From Rhodococcoides kyotonense (GTDB taxonomy: Bacteria > Actinomycetota > Actinomycetes > Mycobacteriales > Mycobacteriaceae), in NCBI RefSeq assembly GCF_900188125.1, contig NZ_FZOW01000016.1, positions 1 to 64,000 on the forward strand: 64,000 nucleotides of DNA, read 5' to 3'. A program made the translations under genes and the position numbers. This document shows positions 28,351 through 37,485 of the stretch, piece after piece. The number at the start of each line of letters is the position of its first letter. Within the stretch, counting starts at the first letter, position 1. Below the pieces are notes generated by a model. That model worked only from the letters and a program-made list of their open reading frames with translations. It did not search any database and was not told the DNA's origin.

Positions 28351-29031
28351 TTACCGCGCGTACGCTTCCAAACGGTTCGCGAGTTCGACCGGCTGCGACA
28401 ACGCGAGCAGATGACCACCGGGCATGGCATCGACGTCCAAACCGAGCCTCTCGCCGACGACCCGTCGCTGGAACTCGATCGGTATGAACCTGTCCTCGGT
28501 GCCGTGCAGTACACGCGTCGGGACGTCCGGCCAGGCGTCGAGCGGCCACGGCATCGTGAAGGGGACGTCGGATTCACCGGTCGCTTCGCCGCTGAGCATT
28601 TCACTCGCCACATCGGCCGGGACGTCGTGGAAAAATGCGTCGGCGAGCAGGTCCTCGGTTGCCAGATCACGCCCGTCGCGCAGCGCTTGTTCGGCGCGCG
28701 CCTGCTCGAATCCGGTCGCGGCCCACCACTGTTCGGCCGCCTCGCCCGGTTTCGGAGTCATCGCGTTCAGCAGAACGATCAGCGCGACGTCGGCACGCAG
28801 TGCTACCAGCGGCGCCGTGAAACCTCCGAACGATTGCGCGACGAGAACGACGCGTGTGCGTTCCCCGATCGCCGCGACCACGACATCGGCGTAGTCCGAC
28901 AGTCCGGCGTCGCCACCGGCCGGAAGGGTCACGGCCACAACGTCGTTGCCGCGTGAGGTGAGTTCGGCTGCGACACGGTTCCAGTATCGACCGTCGCCAC
29001 CCGCACCTGGAATCAGAACGAACGTCCCCAT
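28351..29031 (-). CDS. Alpha/beta hydrolase
   Basis: This 226-residue protein begins GTFVLIPGAGGDGRYW (oxyanion-hole loop). It has the nucleophile elbow AQSFGG and the C-terminal catalytic His in GGHLLALSQP, with a probable acid in HGTEDRFIP. The Ser-Asp-His triad appears intact; the substrate is unknown (esterase-like). The ATG at 29031 was chosen; the frame beyond it is antisense to a small gene. Confidence 0.85.
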   Translation of the reverse strand: MGTFVLIPGAGGDGRYWNRVAAELTSRGNDVVAVTLPAGGDAGLSDYADVVVAAIGERTRVVLVAQSFGGFTAPLVALRADVALIVLLNAMTPKPGEAAEQWWAATGFEQARAEQALRDGRDLATEDLLADAFFHDVPADVASEMLSGEATGESDVPFTMPWPLDAWPDVPTRVLHGTEDRFIPIEFQRRVVGERLGLDVDAMPGGHLLALSQPVELANRLEAYAR

Positions 29032-29146
29032 CGGAGATTCCCTTCGAAGAGCTATGGATACCCCTGCCGTCTGCGAGTAAGTTTGGAGTAATCGGCGCCC
29101 GAGGTCCAGGCTCGGATTCCGGTGAGGGTGTCGGGAGGTCATCGTC

Positions 29147-29326
29147 ATGACAGCATCGCGGACTTCGATCACCGAGATGAACTCGGAAGAACTGTGCAGT
29201 CTCTACGAGAGACTGAAAAGCGAACGCAGAGAAGCCATTCAAACCAACGCACCCGCCGAGTTCGTACTCCGGGCGGAGAACGAACTTCGACGGGTGGGCA
29301 ATCAGTTGCGACGACGCGGGTTGTGA
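29147..29326 (+). CDS. Small charged helical protein, 59 residues
   Basis: An ATG at 29147 with GGGAGG eight bases upstream opens a 59-codon frame ending TGA at 29326. The product is Glu/Arg-rich (for example SLYERLKSERREAIQ and AENELRRVGNQLRRR) and is predicted to be alpha-helical, possibly coiled coil. It is not recognised. It lies alone between convergent and divergent neighbours. Confidence 0.6.
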   Translation: MTASRTSITEMNSEELCSLYERLKSERREAIQTNAPAEFVLRAENELRRVGNQLRRRGL

Positions 29327-29335
29327 CTCACCTTC

Positions 29336-29896
29336 TCACTGGGGTCGGCGGTGCTCACCGACGTGATTCGGATCGGCTGTGCGGTTCGGATCTACAGCGC
29401 GGTTCGGGTCCACGCGGTTCGGATCTACCCTGCTCGGATCTACTGCGCGGTTCGGGTCGGTCCGGTCGTCTCCGGCGTGCCTGTGTCCGGTGTTGTCGTG
29501 GTGAACCTCGGTTCCTCCGGGGACGGCGTTCGTGTTGTCGCGATCCCGCCCGGTCTTGACGTCGGGATCGATCTTGTTCGCGCGAGCGAATTCGCTATCG
29601 ACTTCGTCTCGTGACGTCGCGGCGTCGCCCTGGTGGGTCTCGGCTTGCAACGAGAGTCGACGTGCTTCGGCGGCCTTGGCTTCGGCGTCGGCTTCTGCGC
29701 GACGCGCCTTGGCTGCGCTCTCGTCGGCGATCGCTTGGCGGCGTTCGACGTCGTGCGCGCGCTCGGCCGCGTTCTCACGGATCTTTCCTGCTTCGGCGCG
29801 TCTGGCGGTCTGCTGCTTACGCGACAGTGCGAGTGCGACCGCGACGACGATGAGTACGACGACGACCGCGATGATTATCCACAGTGCTGTGTCCAT
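29336..29896 (-). CDS. Membrane-anchored coiled-coil protein with DPNR repeats
   Basis: The 186-residue protein has an N-terminal membrane helix (about 5-25), an Ala/Glu/Arg-rich coiled coil (28-95), a polar linker and a C-terminal run of four or more degenerate VDPNR repeats encoded at about 29360-29455. The layout suggests a membrane-tethered structural or envelope protein. Not recognised as a named family. Confidence 0.7.
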   Translation of the reverse strand: MDTALWIIIAVVVVLIVVAVALALSRKQQTARRAEAGKIRENAAERAHDVERRQAIADESAAKARRAEADAEAKAAEARRLSLQAETHQGDAATSRDEVDSEFARANKIDPDVKTGRDRDNTNAVPGGTEVHHDNTGHRHAGDDRTDPNRAVDPSRVDPNRVDPNRAVDPNRTADPNHVGEHRRPQ

Positions 29897-29984
29897 GTGT
29901 GACTCCCCAACCTCGTTATCGAACGACTGTCCAGTCGAGATTTCGAGTACCCGACGCAGCTTTCGACAAACGGGATTCGGCCGA

Positions 29985-30662
29985 TCACCCGAACAACAGC
30001 GCGACGTCGGCCTGCGGGAACCACGACGGGGCTTCCGACATGAAGTCCTCGCGGGTGCGCGCCCCCGCCCGCTCGGGTACGCGTCCGATCAGCGGGATGC
30101 CGGTGACCGCGGGGAGCTCGGACAGGTTCGTCGAAGCCGCGAGGTCCGGTTCGGCGGGCCACGAACCGATGACCAGGCCCGCGCAGCGCACACCCGCCGC
30201 GGCCAGGGCGGACGTCGTCAGCTCCGAGTGGTTGAGTGTGCCGAGGCCTGCGCTGCACACGACGACGACCGGGGCGCCCAGTTCCCGCGCAAGATCGACG
30301 ACGGTGAAGCCGCCGAACCTCACCAGCAGGCCTCCGGCACCTTCGACGAGCACGACGTCGGCGTCGATCGTACGAATGCGGTGCACGACGTCGTCGAGCA
30401 CCGGTTCCGGTAGTCCCGACCGTCTCGCAGCAACGTTCGGGGCGAGCGGATCCGGGTATCGCGCGAATTCATGCAGGTCGTCGATGCCGGTGAGCCGCTC
30501 GATGTCGGCCAGGTCGCCCGGCTCGCCGTCTCGGACGCCCGTCTGCGCAGGCTTGCACACCGCAACCGATCTGCCCGACGCGTATGCGGTCGCCGCGAGG
30601 GCTGCGGTCACCACGGTTTTTCCGACGTCGGTCGACGTGCCGGAGATCAGAACGATCGTCAT
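29985..30662 (-). CDS. bioD: Dethiobiotin synthetase
   Basis: This 225-residue ATPase closes the ureido ring in biotin synthesis. It has the P-loop [13 protein letters not shown] at residues 6-18 and the EGAGGLLV motif. It overlaps bioF by 4 bp (ATGA). It is the last gene of bioA-bioF-bioD; bioB is not in the window. Confidence 0.94.
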   Translation of the reverse strand: MTIVLISGTSTDVGKTVVTAALAATAYASGRSVAVCKPAQTGVRDGEPGDLADIERLTGIDDLHEFARYPDPLAPNVAARRSGLPEPVLDDVVHRIRTIDADVVLVEGAGGLLVRFGGFTVVDLARELGAPVVVVCSAGLGTLNHSELTTSALAAAGVRCAGLVIGSWPAEPDLAASTNLSELPAVTGIPLIGRVPERAGARTREDFMSEAPSWFPQADVALLFG

Positions 30663-31801
30663 GCCGCGGTGGGGGCGAGAATCGACCCGAGAACCTGCTG
30701 GACACGTCCGAGTTCCGCCTCGGTCAGGCTCGCTCGCGCAGTCAACCGAAGCCGTGACGTCCCCGCCGGGACGGACGGCGGCCGGAAGCAGCCGACGTGC
30801 ACGCCCTGTTCACGCGCGTCCTGGGCTGCCCTGAAGGCGGTGTCCGCGTCCCCGAGAACGACGGATACGACGGCGGATTCCGACGCGTCCACACCGACGA
30901 TCGCCGCGAGCCGTGCGGCGCGTTCGCGGACTGCAGACGCCCGCTCGGGTTCGTTCCTCAGCACCGTCAGCGCCGCCGACGCTGCCGCGACGGCCGCGGG
31001 TGCGAGCCCGGTATCGAAGATGAACGGCCGGGCAGTGTCGATCAGATGATCGCGGACAGCCGTCGGGCCGAGAACGACACCACCTTGCGACGCAAGCGAT
31101 TTCGACAGTGTCGCGGTCACGACGATGTCCGGCGAACCGTCCAGGCCGAGTTCGTGCACCAGGCCACGACCACCCGACCCTCTGACACCGATGCCGTGGG
31201 CTTCGTCGACGACGAGAAGAGCCTCGTACTTGCGGCACAACGCATGGAGCTCGACCAGCGGCGCGAGGTCGCCATCGGCGCTGAAGACCGAGTCGGTGAC
31301 GAGCAAGGCCCTGGCCTCGGTTCTCGACGCGAGAAGCGTCTCGACGCGGACGAGGTCGGTGCGGTCGTAGATCTCGACGCGCGCGCGGGAGAGTCGACAC
31401 GCGTCGACGAGGGATGCATGCGACTTCGAGTCCGACAGGACGAGCGATCCCCGGCCGGACAGCGCCGCGACGGCGGCGAGGTTCGCCGTGTACCCGGAGG
31501 AGAAGACGAGCGCGGACTCTGCGCCCACGAAGTCCGCGAGGTCGGACTCCAGCTGATCGTGCAGCGTCGTGGTGCCGGTGACCAGGCGCGATCCCGTCGC
31601 ACCTGTCCCGAATGCCCGTACTGCCGCACAGGCCGCGTCGACGACGTCGGGGTGGTTCACCAGGCCGAGGTAGTCGTTGGACGCGAGGTCGATCACGTTC
31701 TCCGACGCTGCTCGCGCTCGCAGAGTTCGGTGCAGCCCACGGTCTGCTCGCTCGCGCGCTGCGCCGGTCAACCAGTCGAGTGTCGCCACGAGCACGACCA
31801 T
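30659..31801 (-). CDS. bioF: 8-amino-7-oxononanoate synthase
   Basis: This 380-residue PLP enzyme condenses pimeloyl thioester with alanine. It shows [20 protein letters not shown] and the cofactor lysine in [14 protein letters not shown] took the ATG at 31801 ([10 protein letters not shown]); the longer frame runs through the operator palindromes. It lies 36 bp downstream of bioA. Confidence 0.92.
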   Translation of the reverse strand: MVVLVATLDWLTGAARERADRGLHRTLRARAASENVIDLASNDYLGLVNHPDVVDAACAAVRAFGTGATGSRLVTGTTTLHDQLESDLADFVGAESALVFSSGYTANLAAVAALSGRGSLVLSDSKSHASLVDACRLSRARVEIYDRTDLVRVETLLASRTEARALLVTDSVFSADGDLAPLVELHALCRKYEALLVVDEAHGIGVRGSGGRGLVHELGLDGSPDIVVTATLSKSLASQGGVVLGPTAVRDHLIDTARPFIFDTGLAPAAVAAASAALTVLRNEPERASAVRERAARLAAIVGVDASESAVVSVVLGDADTAFRAAQDAREQGVHVGCFRPPSVPAGTSRLRLTARASLTEAELGRVQQVLGSILAPTAA

Positions 31802-31802
31802 A

Positions 31803-31835
31803 CTTGAACAGCGTTCAAGATTAAACACCGTTCAA
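31803..31835. promoter_or_regulatory. Two BioQ-like operator palindromes in the bioA-bioF gap
   Basis: CTTGAAC-AGC-GTTCAAG (31803-31819) is a perfect palindrome; TTAAAC-ACC-GTTCAA (31821-31835) is a degenerate copy in tandem. The core TGAAC-N3-GTT resembles the site reported for the TetR-type biotin repressor BioQ of corynebacteria (TGAAC-N3-GTTAC). Together the two sites fill nearly the whole intergenic gap. Confidence 0.55.
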
Positions 31836-31837
31836 GT

Positions 31838-33112
31838 TCAAACTATGCGGGCCACCGCGGTCATCGCACGGGTGATGGCATCGACGTCCTCGGCGCTGCA
31901 GATGTACGGCGGCATCGCGTAGACGAGCCTGCCGAACGGGCGCAGCCACACACCTTCGCCGACGGCCGCATCCGTCGCCTTCTGCATGTCGACGGGTTCC
32001 TTCATCTCGACGACGCCTATGCCGCCGAGGACCCGCATGTCGGCGACTCCGGGGAGGGCTCTCACGGGTTCGAGTCCTGCCGTCAGCCCCGCGTTCAGCG
32101 CTGCGACCTCACGTGCCCAGTCCCGGCGGAGGAGCAATTCGACGGCGGCAACCGCGACCGCGCACGCGAGCGGATTGCCCATGAACGTCGGCCCGTGCAT
32201 CAGACCACCGGCCTCGCTCGTACTGATGACGTGCGCGACGTCGTCGGTGCACAGCGTCGCCGCGAGCGTCATGTAGCCACCCGTCAGCGCCTTGCCGACG
32301 CACAGGACGTCGGGCGTGACACCCGCATGATTCGCGGCGAACAGAGCGCCCGTGCGGCCGAAACCCGTTGCGATCTCGTCGAATACGAGCAGCACGTCGT
32401 GCTCGTCGGCCATCCGTCGTAGTTCCGTCAGGTAGCGCGCGTCGTGGAACCGCATGCCGCCCGCACCCTGCACGACGGGTTCGACGACGATCGCAGCGAG
32501 CTCGTCGGCGTGCTGCTCCAGAATTGCTTCGAACTCCGCGACGTACTCGGCCTCGAACTCGCGAGGGGGCGCAGGCGCGAAAACCTGCTGCGCGAGAACG
32601 TCGGTCCACAGCGAATGCATGCCGCCGTCGGGATCGCAGATGCTCATCGGCGCGAACGTGTCCCCGTGGTAACCGCCGCGCCACGTCAGCAGCCGGCTCT
32701 TGCCCGGCTTCCCTCGTCCGCGCCAGAACTGGATACACATCTTGACCGCGACCTCCACCGACACCGAACCCGAATCAGCGAAGAACACCTTCTCCAGACC
32801 GGGCGGAGTGATGGCGACCAACAGCTCGGCGAGACGCGCCGCTGGTTGGTGGGTCAGGCCGCCGAACATGACGTGAGACATGCGGCCCAACTGATCCCGG
32901 GCCGCCGCGTCGAGAATGGGGTTTCGGTAGCCGTGCACCGCTGCCCACCACGAGCTCATCCCGTCGATCAGCTCGGTGCCGTCGGCGAGGCGTAACCGCA
33001 CGCCCTGCGCGCTGTCCACGACGAGTGGGGTCGTCGACGCGGGGAACGCGCCGTAGGGATGCCAGACGTGCGCGGCGTCGATCTGCGAAATCCGTGAAGT
33101 GTCGATGGCCAG
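31838..33112 (-). CDS. bioA: Adenosylmethionine-8-amino-7-oxononanoate aminotransferase, unusual start
   Basis: This class III PLP aminotransferase makes 7,8-diaminopelargonate. It has [10 protein letters not shown], the cofactor lysine in [16 protein letters not shown] and [12 protein letters not shown]. The first ordinary start is a GTG at 33019, but the frame continues upstream and encodes the conserved BioA N terminus [16 protein letters not shown]. No ATG, GTG or TTG lies in that extension, so I place the start tentatively at CTG 33110-33112, preceded by GTAGG. A sequencing error or a lost start is the alternative. Confidence 0.82.
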   Translation of the reverse strand: MAIDTSRISQIDAAHVWHPYGAFPASTTPLVVDSAQGVRLRLADGTELIDGMSSWWAAVHGYRNPILDAAARDQLGRMSHVMFGGLTHQPAARLAELLVAITPPGLEKVFFADSGSVSVEVAVKMCIQFWRGRGKPGKSRLLTWRGGYHGDTFAPMSICDPDGGMHSLWTDVLAQQVFAPAPPREFEAEYVAEFEAILEQHADELAAIVVEPVVQGAGGMRFHDARYLTELRRMADEHDVLLVFDEIATGFGRTGALFAANHAGVTPDVLCVGKALTGGYMTLAATLCTDDVAHVISTSEAGGLMHGPTFMGNPLACAVAVAAVELLLRRDWAREVAALNAGLTAGLEPVRALPGVADMRVLGGIGVVEMKEPVDMQKATDAAVGEGVWLRPFGRLVYAMPPYICSAEDVDAITRAMTAVARIV

Positions 33113-33140
33113 ACAGCCTACGTAGTGGCGCGGGAAACAT

Positions 33141-33156
33141 GTAACACCCGTGTTAC
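33141..33156. promoter_or_regulatory. Palindromic operator candidate upstream of bioA
   Basis: GTAACAC-CC-GTGTTAC is a perfect inverted repeat between bioA and the divergent small gene at 33179, in the expected promoter region of both. It differs from the TTGAAC-type palindromes downstream of bioA. Confidence 0.5.
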
Positions 33157-33178
33157 GTGTGGATTACACTCGGCGTTC

Positions 33179-33385
33179 ATGGAGGCACAACACGAACCTG
33201 CGCGGCACGCGTGGCCCGACGGCTTCCGCGAGCACCTGATCCGCGAGTTCGAGGGGTTCAGCCCGATCGTCGATCGCGCGATCGAGGACGGCGGCGCGTC
33301 GCTGTTCAACGACGGTCCGTACCGACGCCCTGGGCTCTGGGCCAGGGTGCGCGCGTTCGGCCGCGAGTATCTGTGGCCGTCCTGA
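33179..33385 (+). CDS. Small hypothetical protein divergent from bioA
   Basis: This 68-residue protein (EAQHEPARHAWPDGF at the N terminus, RRPGLWARVRAFGREYLWP at the C terminus) is soluble, aromatic-rich and unrecognised. The ATG at 33179 lies 22 bp from a palindrome, suggesting it may share control with bioA. Confidence 0.55.
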   Translation: MEAQHEPARHAWPDGFREHLIREFEGFSPIVDRAIEDGGASLFNDGPYRRPGLWARVRAFGREYLWPS

Positions 33386-33430
33386 CACCGATCCTGGTTT
33401 ACCGGACCGCGCGAAAGGTTACCGTCGAGT

Positions 33431-35395
33431 ATGGCAACCACTTCGGAGCATCTGCGTAACACATTGGACGGTCGCTGGCGCGACGTGAAGAACGAGGCAC
33501 GCGCTCAACTCGTCCGTGACGAGTTCCGACCGCACTACACACCCAATACCGTCATCGCGCGGACCAAGGCGCTCGAGCAGCTGAAGTTGCTCGCCCGGCA
33601 CGGTGCGGCCGACGACGGGTTCAAGAAGGAACACGGCGGCACCGGTGACGTCGGTGCCGCGGTCACGATGATCGAGATGCTCGCGATGTCCGACCTGTCC
33701 TTGATGGTCAAGGCCGGAGTTCAGTGGGGCCTGTTCGGTGGAGCCATCGAGAACCTGGGCACCGAACGCCACCACGAAGCCTATGTTCGACGCATCATCG
33801 ACCTCGATCTCCTCGGCTGTTTCGCCATGACGGAGACGGGCCACGGCAGCGACGTCCAGTCGCTCGAGACGACGGCCACCTTCGATCGTGAGACCGACGA
33901 GTTCGTGATCCACTCCCCTACCCCGTCGTCACGCAAGGACTACATCGGCGGCGCTGCCGAAACAGCAACCGTCGCAGCAGTGTTCGCGCAGCTGATCACG
34001 GCAGGGCCCGGCGAAGAGCCCGAAGGCCACGGCGTGCACTGCTTCTTCGTGCCGCTGCGCGACGAGAACGGCGACGACCTGCCGGGCGTTACGACGTCGG
34101 ACTGCCAGTACAAAGGTGGCCTGCCCGGTGTCGACAACGGCCGAATCATGTTCGACCACGTCCGCATTCCCCGCGACAACCTGCTCAACAAGTACGCCGA
34201 TGTCGCCGAGGACGGCAGCTACTCGTCCCCCATCGAGAATTCCAGCCGCCGATTCTTCACGATGCTCGGCACACTCATCCGCGGCCGCGTCACCGTCGGT
34301 GGCAGCGCGGCAGCAGCAGCGCGCGTCGCACTGGACATCGCGACGCGATATGCGTTGCAGCGCAGGCAGTTCTCGGCACCGAAGTCCGACGACGAAGTCC
34401 TCATCATGGACTACCTCGTTCACCAACGCAGACTGTTCCCGTTGATCGCGAAGTCCTACGCACTGCAGTTCGCGCAGAACGAGCTGGTCGCCAAGTTGCA
34501 CGAGCTGCAGTCCTCGGAGAATCCCGACGCCGAGGAGCAGCGCGAACTCGAATCTCGCGCAGCAGGACTGAAAGCGGCCAACACGTGGCACGCGACGACG
34601 GCCATCCAGGAAGCCCGTGAGGCGTGCGGCGGTGCAGGCTATCTCGCCGAGAACCGGCTGATCTCACTCAAGGCCGACACCGACGTGTTCACGACGTTCG
34701 AGGGCGACAACCACGTCCTCACACAGCTCGTCGCGAAGGAACTGCTGACCGCGTACGCCGACGACGTCAAGAGCATGAGCCCCGTCGAGTGGGTGCGGTT
34801 CGCTGCCGAATATGCAGGCGATCGCGTCGTGAAACGTACTGCGGCACAGACGATCATCCAGACCATCCTCGACACTCGACAGGACAACGAGGAAGAGGGA
34901 TCACTGTTCAACCGTGGTACTCAGGTCAAGATGTTCGAGGACCGCGAGGACTACCTGCTCGCCACCGTCGCCCGCAGACTGCAGGGCAAGGCCAAGGAAA
35001 TGAGCGCGTTCGACGCCTTCAACTCCGTGCAGGATCACGTGCTGCATGCCGCGAGTGCGCACATCGACCGGATCATCCTGGAAGCCTTCGTCGCCGGGAT
35101 CAGCTCGTGCGAGGACGAGAAGGCGAAGGAACTGCTCGGGCAGGTATGCGATCTGTACGCGCTGTCGGTCATCGAGGCGGACAAGGCGTGGTTCATCGAG
35201 CACCGGTACCTGTCCACCGAGCGGTCGAAGGCCGTCACCCGCGGCATCAACGAGCGCTGCCGGACCCTGCGTCCGCACGCAGTCGAACTCGTCGACGGCC
35301 TCGGAGTCCCCGAGCAGCTGTTGGGCGCCGCGATGCTCGGACACCCGCAGGCCGGTAGCGACGAGGAGGAAGCCGCGCACCCGAGCAAGGCCTGA
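33431..35395 (+). CDS. Acyl-CoA oxidase/dehydrogenase family flavoenzyme
   Basis: The 654-residue protein has the acyl-CoA dehydrogenase fold (FAMTETGHGSDVQ flavin/substrate motif at about 135-147, then ALQRRQF) with a long C-terminal helical domain like eukaryotic peroxisomal acyl-CoA oxidases. The ACGGAGYLAENR motif is present. It probably catalyses the first step of fatty acyl-CoA beta-oxidation; whether the acceptor is oxygen or a flavoprotein cannot be told. Single-gene transcript ended by the hairpin at 35412. Confidence 0.88.
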   Translation: MATTSEHLRNTLDGRWRDVKNEARAQLVRDEFRPHYTPNTVIARTKALEQLKLLARHGAADDGFKKEHGGTGDVGAAVTMIEMLAMSDLSLMVKAGVQWGLFGGAIENLGTERHHEAYVRRIIDLDLLGCFAMTETGHGSDVQSLETTATFDRETDEFVIHSPTPSSRKDYIGGAAETATVAAVFAQLITAGPGEEPEGHGVHCFFVPLRDENGDDLPGVTTSDCQYKGGLPGVDNGRIMFDHVRIPRDNLLNKYADVAEDGSYSSPIENSSRRFFTMLGTLIRGRVTVGGSAAAAARVALDIATRYALQRRQFSAPKSDDEVLIMDYLVHQRRLFPLIAKSYALQFAQNELVAKLHELQSSENPDAEEQRELESRAAGLKAANTWHATTAIQEAREACGGAGYLAENRLISLKADTDVFTTFEGDNHVLTQLVAKELLTAYADDVKSMSPVEWVRFAAEYAGDRVVKRTAAQTIIQTILDTRQDNEEEGSLFNRGTQVKMFEDREDYLLATVARRLQGKAKEMSAFDAFNSVQDHVLHAASAHIDRIILEAFVAGISSCEDEKAKELLGQVCDLYALSVIEADKAWFIEHRYLSTERSKAVTRGINERCRTLRPHAVELVDGLGVPEQLLGAAMLGHPQAGSDEEEAAHPSKA

Positions 35396-35411
35396 GCTCG
35401 TGGGGCCCTTT

Positions 35412-35466
35412 CGGAGCGAGGGCGGCATTCGGTCACTCTGAGTGACCGAATGTCACCTTCGCTCCG
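35412..35466. terminator. Long bidirectional hairpin between convergent genes
   Basis: CATTCGGTCACT and AGTGACCGAATG pair around a CTG loop, and the stem continues outward (GGAGCGA with TCGCTCC) to about 26 bp per arm with one mismatch and a few G:T pairs. It separates the convergent acyl-CoA oxidase and sugar dehydrogenase genes. No U-tract follows, as is common in actinobacterial terminators. Confidence 0.7.
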
Positions 35467-35491
35467 CCGGGCCCTCCGAAATCCCGGCTCG

Positions 35492-36664
35492 TCAGGAGCT
35501 CGGCGTCACCCGCAGAACCCGGTCACCGCTGCCGTTGTCCGTGGTCAGCAGGAACGATCCGTCGGCCAGCGGCTCCATCGACCGCAGCCGGCCGTATTCA
35601 CCTTCCAGCGCGACGGTCTCCCGTGCGACCCCGGTGCCGTCCTCGGTGAGTTTCAGGATCACGAGCTTCTGCCCCTGCTGGCTCGAGATGACCGCAGCCC
35701 CTGACCAGTCGCCCCACGCAGCACCGTCGACGAACGTCAGATCCGGCGTCGCGATGGTCGGTTCACCCGAACTCCAGACCGCCTCGATCGCTCCGGGCAC
35801 GCGCTCGGGGTCGGTCATCGGGACCGACTCGTCGTAGGTCAGTGGGTTGCGGTCCGGCTTGTAGCCGTAGTTTCCGCCGGGGACGAGCAGGTTCAGCTCG
35901 TCGTCGCGCGTCGTTCCCTGTTCCACCTCGTAGAGGCGGTCGGTACCAGGTTGGAAGGCCAGCCCCTGCACGTTGCGGTGCCCCAGCGTGTAGACGCGTC
36001 CCGGTGCGTCGGCCGCGGCGGTTCCATCGGCGTTCACGTGAAGCACCTTGCCGCCGAGCGAGTTTCGGTCCTGCGGAACCGTCGGCGATGCAGTGTCGCC
36101 GGTCCCGACGAAGAGGCTTCCGTCGGGTGCGCTCAGGATCCGGCACCCGCCGTGACGCCCGGATGCGGCGACGGGAATGTCGTCGACGACGGTCTGCGTC
36201 CGCGTCAACGTGGTCCACTCGGGATCGACGGTCCAGCGGAAGACCGCGATGTGGTTGCCGTCGCCGCCTGCGCTACCGGGGATGGCACTGCCGGTGCCCA
36301 GGCCGCCTCCGCCCGTCACTCCTTGGCACGTGTAGAGCGCGCGCGACTCCGAGAAGTCTTGTGCCAGTTCGATTCCCATCAGACCGGTTTCGCCTTGGGC
36401 GTACAGGTCGCTCAGGTCGGCAGCCAGGTCCGCCACGCTGCCGTCGGTGCGCTTGACGACGAATCGCCCGCTGCGCTCGCCGGTCAGGATGGTGCCGTCG
36501 GGTGCGACGACCACATCCCACGGCTTGTTCAAACCGTCGATCTCGGTGGTCACCTGCAGATCAGGCAGATCGGTCTCGGGTTGGGCACCCGCCCCCGACG
36601 TACAGGCAAGCGTCAGGCAGACACTCGCAGCGAGAACTCCGGTACCTGCCAGCAGCTTGTTCAT
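35492..36664 (-). CDS. PQQ-dependent-type sugar dehydrogenase lipoprotein
   Basis: The 390-residue protein has a signal peptide with a lipobox-like LTLAC (Cys21) and the six-bladed propeller pattern of glucose/sorbosone dehydrogenases: LNKPWDVVVAPDG, YTLGHRNVQGLAFQPG, ELNLLVPGGNYGY. It is therefore an exported sugar oxidoreductase or binding protein. Whether it uses PQQ is unknown. Confidence 0.85.
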   Translation of the reverse strand: MNKLLAGTGVLAASVCLTLACTSGAGAQPETDLPDLQVTTEIDGLNKPWDVVVAPDGTILTGERSGRFVVKRTDGSVADLAADLSDLYAQGETGLMGIELAQDFSESRALYTCQGVTGGGGLGTGSAIPGSAGGDGNHIAVFRWTVDPEWTTLTRTQTVVDDIPVAASGRHGGCRILSAPDGSLFVGTGDTASPTVPQDRNSLGGKVLHVNADGTAAADAPGRVYTLGHRNVQGLAFQPGTDRLYEVEQGTTRDDELNLLVPGGNYGYKPDRNPLTYDESVPMTDPERVPGAIEAVWSSGEPTIATPDLTFVDGAAWGDWSGAAVISSQQGQKLVILKLTEDGTGVARETVALEGEYGRLRSMEPLADGSFLLTTDNGSGDRVLRVTPSS

Positions 36665-36703
36665 TCATGGCATGTACCACCTGCAGCCGACCGTAAACAC
36701 GGC

Positions 36704-36907
36704 TCACGATGCGAGTCGATAACCCGCTTCCGTGACGGCCGCGGCAACGGCCGAATCCTCGATCGTGTTGTCGCTGAACACAACAACCTTGCCCGACGCG
36801 ACGTCGACCTTCACGTCGGTAACCCCCGTCAGTTCCGATATCTCCTCGGAAACCGAAGCGGCACAATGCTGGCAGGTCATGCCCTCGACCACGTAATTGC
36901 TTTCCAC
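36704..36907 (-). CDS. copZ: CopZ-like heavy-metal-binding chaperone
   Basis: This 67-residue single HMA domain has the metal site GMTCQHC (Cys12, Cys15) and the usual beta-alpha-beta pattern ending EAGYRL. It should bind Cu(I) or a similar ion. It lies 38 bp after the csoR-like gene; no CopA-type ATPase is adjacent. Confidence 0.88.
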   Translation of the reverse strand: MESNYVVEGMTCQHCAASVSEEISELTGVTDVKVDVASGKVVVFSDNTIEDSAVAAAVTEAGYRLAS

Positions 36908-36944
36908 GCGAGAAACCTTCTCTCCGATTGCTTTTCGAATTGGG

Positions 36945-37226
36945 TCAGGATCGGACGAGCCGAGCGATGGCGTCCGACGCCTCTTTCACCTTCGCGTCCG
37001 CGTCCGGACCGCCCTTCTTGGCGGCCTCGACGACGCAACCGGCCAGGTGCGCGTCGAGCAGCTTGAGCGAGACGGACTGCAGCGCCTTGGTCGCCGCGGA
37101 CACCTGGGTGAGGACGTCGATACAGTACCGATCCTCGGACACCATCCGAGAGATTCCGGCGATCTGCCCCTCGATGCGACGGAGCCTCTTCAGGAGGTCG
37201 TCCTGCTCGGTCGAGTAACTGCTCAT
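36945..37226 (-). CDS. csoR: CsoR-family metal-sensing repressor
   Basis: This 93-residue protein keeps the Cu(I) ligand triad Cys35, His60 and Cys64 (YCIDVLTQ and LLDAHLAGC), with spacing equal to that of M. tuberculosis CsoR. The ATG at 37226 is preferred; the ATG at 37238 sits in the operator. It most likely represses copZ and itself until copper binds. Confidence 0.88.
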   Translation of the reverse strand: MSSYSTEQDDLLKRLRRIEGQIAGISRMVSEDRYCIDVLTQVSAATKALQSVSLKLLDAHLAGCVVEAAKKGGPDADAKVKEASDAIARLVRS

Positions 37227-37235
37227 GCCCGCCAC

Positions 37236-37254
37236 CATACCCCTACCGGGTATG
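37236..37254. promoter_or_regulatory. CsoR operator candidate
   Basis: CATACCC-CTACC-GGGTATG is a perfect 7-5-7 inverted repeat with the G/C tracts typical of CsoR sites, 9 bp upstream of the csoR ATG. It overlaps the end of the upstream gene (stop at 37243). Confidence 0.65.
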
Positions 37255-37485
37255 GGAACGCATCCACGACAGCCGACGGATCCCGTCCGTCACGAGCACA
37301 CCGGCGACGACGACGCAGACCGTTGCCACGGCGATCCACGATCCCGAGTATCTTGTCGACGTGTACGCCGGTGCGCCGTCCGGTACCGCAGCGTAGTGAT
37401 GAACGTCGATGCCGAGGTTCCAGCACAGCACCGCGAGGACGATCGCCACCACGGCCCCGACAACCTCGCCGATCGCGGTTCTCAT
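37243..37485 (-). CDS. Small two-helix membrane protein
   Basis: This 80-residue protein has membrane helices at about 8-26 and 50-67 separated by a polar external loop. ATG at 37485 overlaps the stop of the gene before it (ATGA). It is unrecognised and is the last gene of a three-gene membrane cluster. Confidence 0.65.
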   Translation of the reverse strand: MRTAIGEVVGAVVAIVLAVLCWNLGIDVHHYAAVPDGAPAYTSTRYSGSWIAVATVCVVVAGVLVTDGIRRLSWMRSHTR

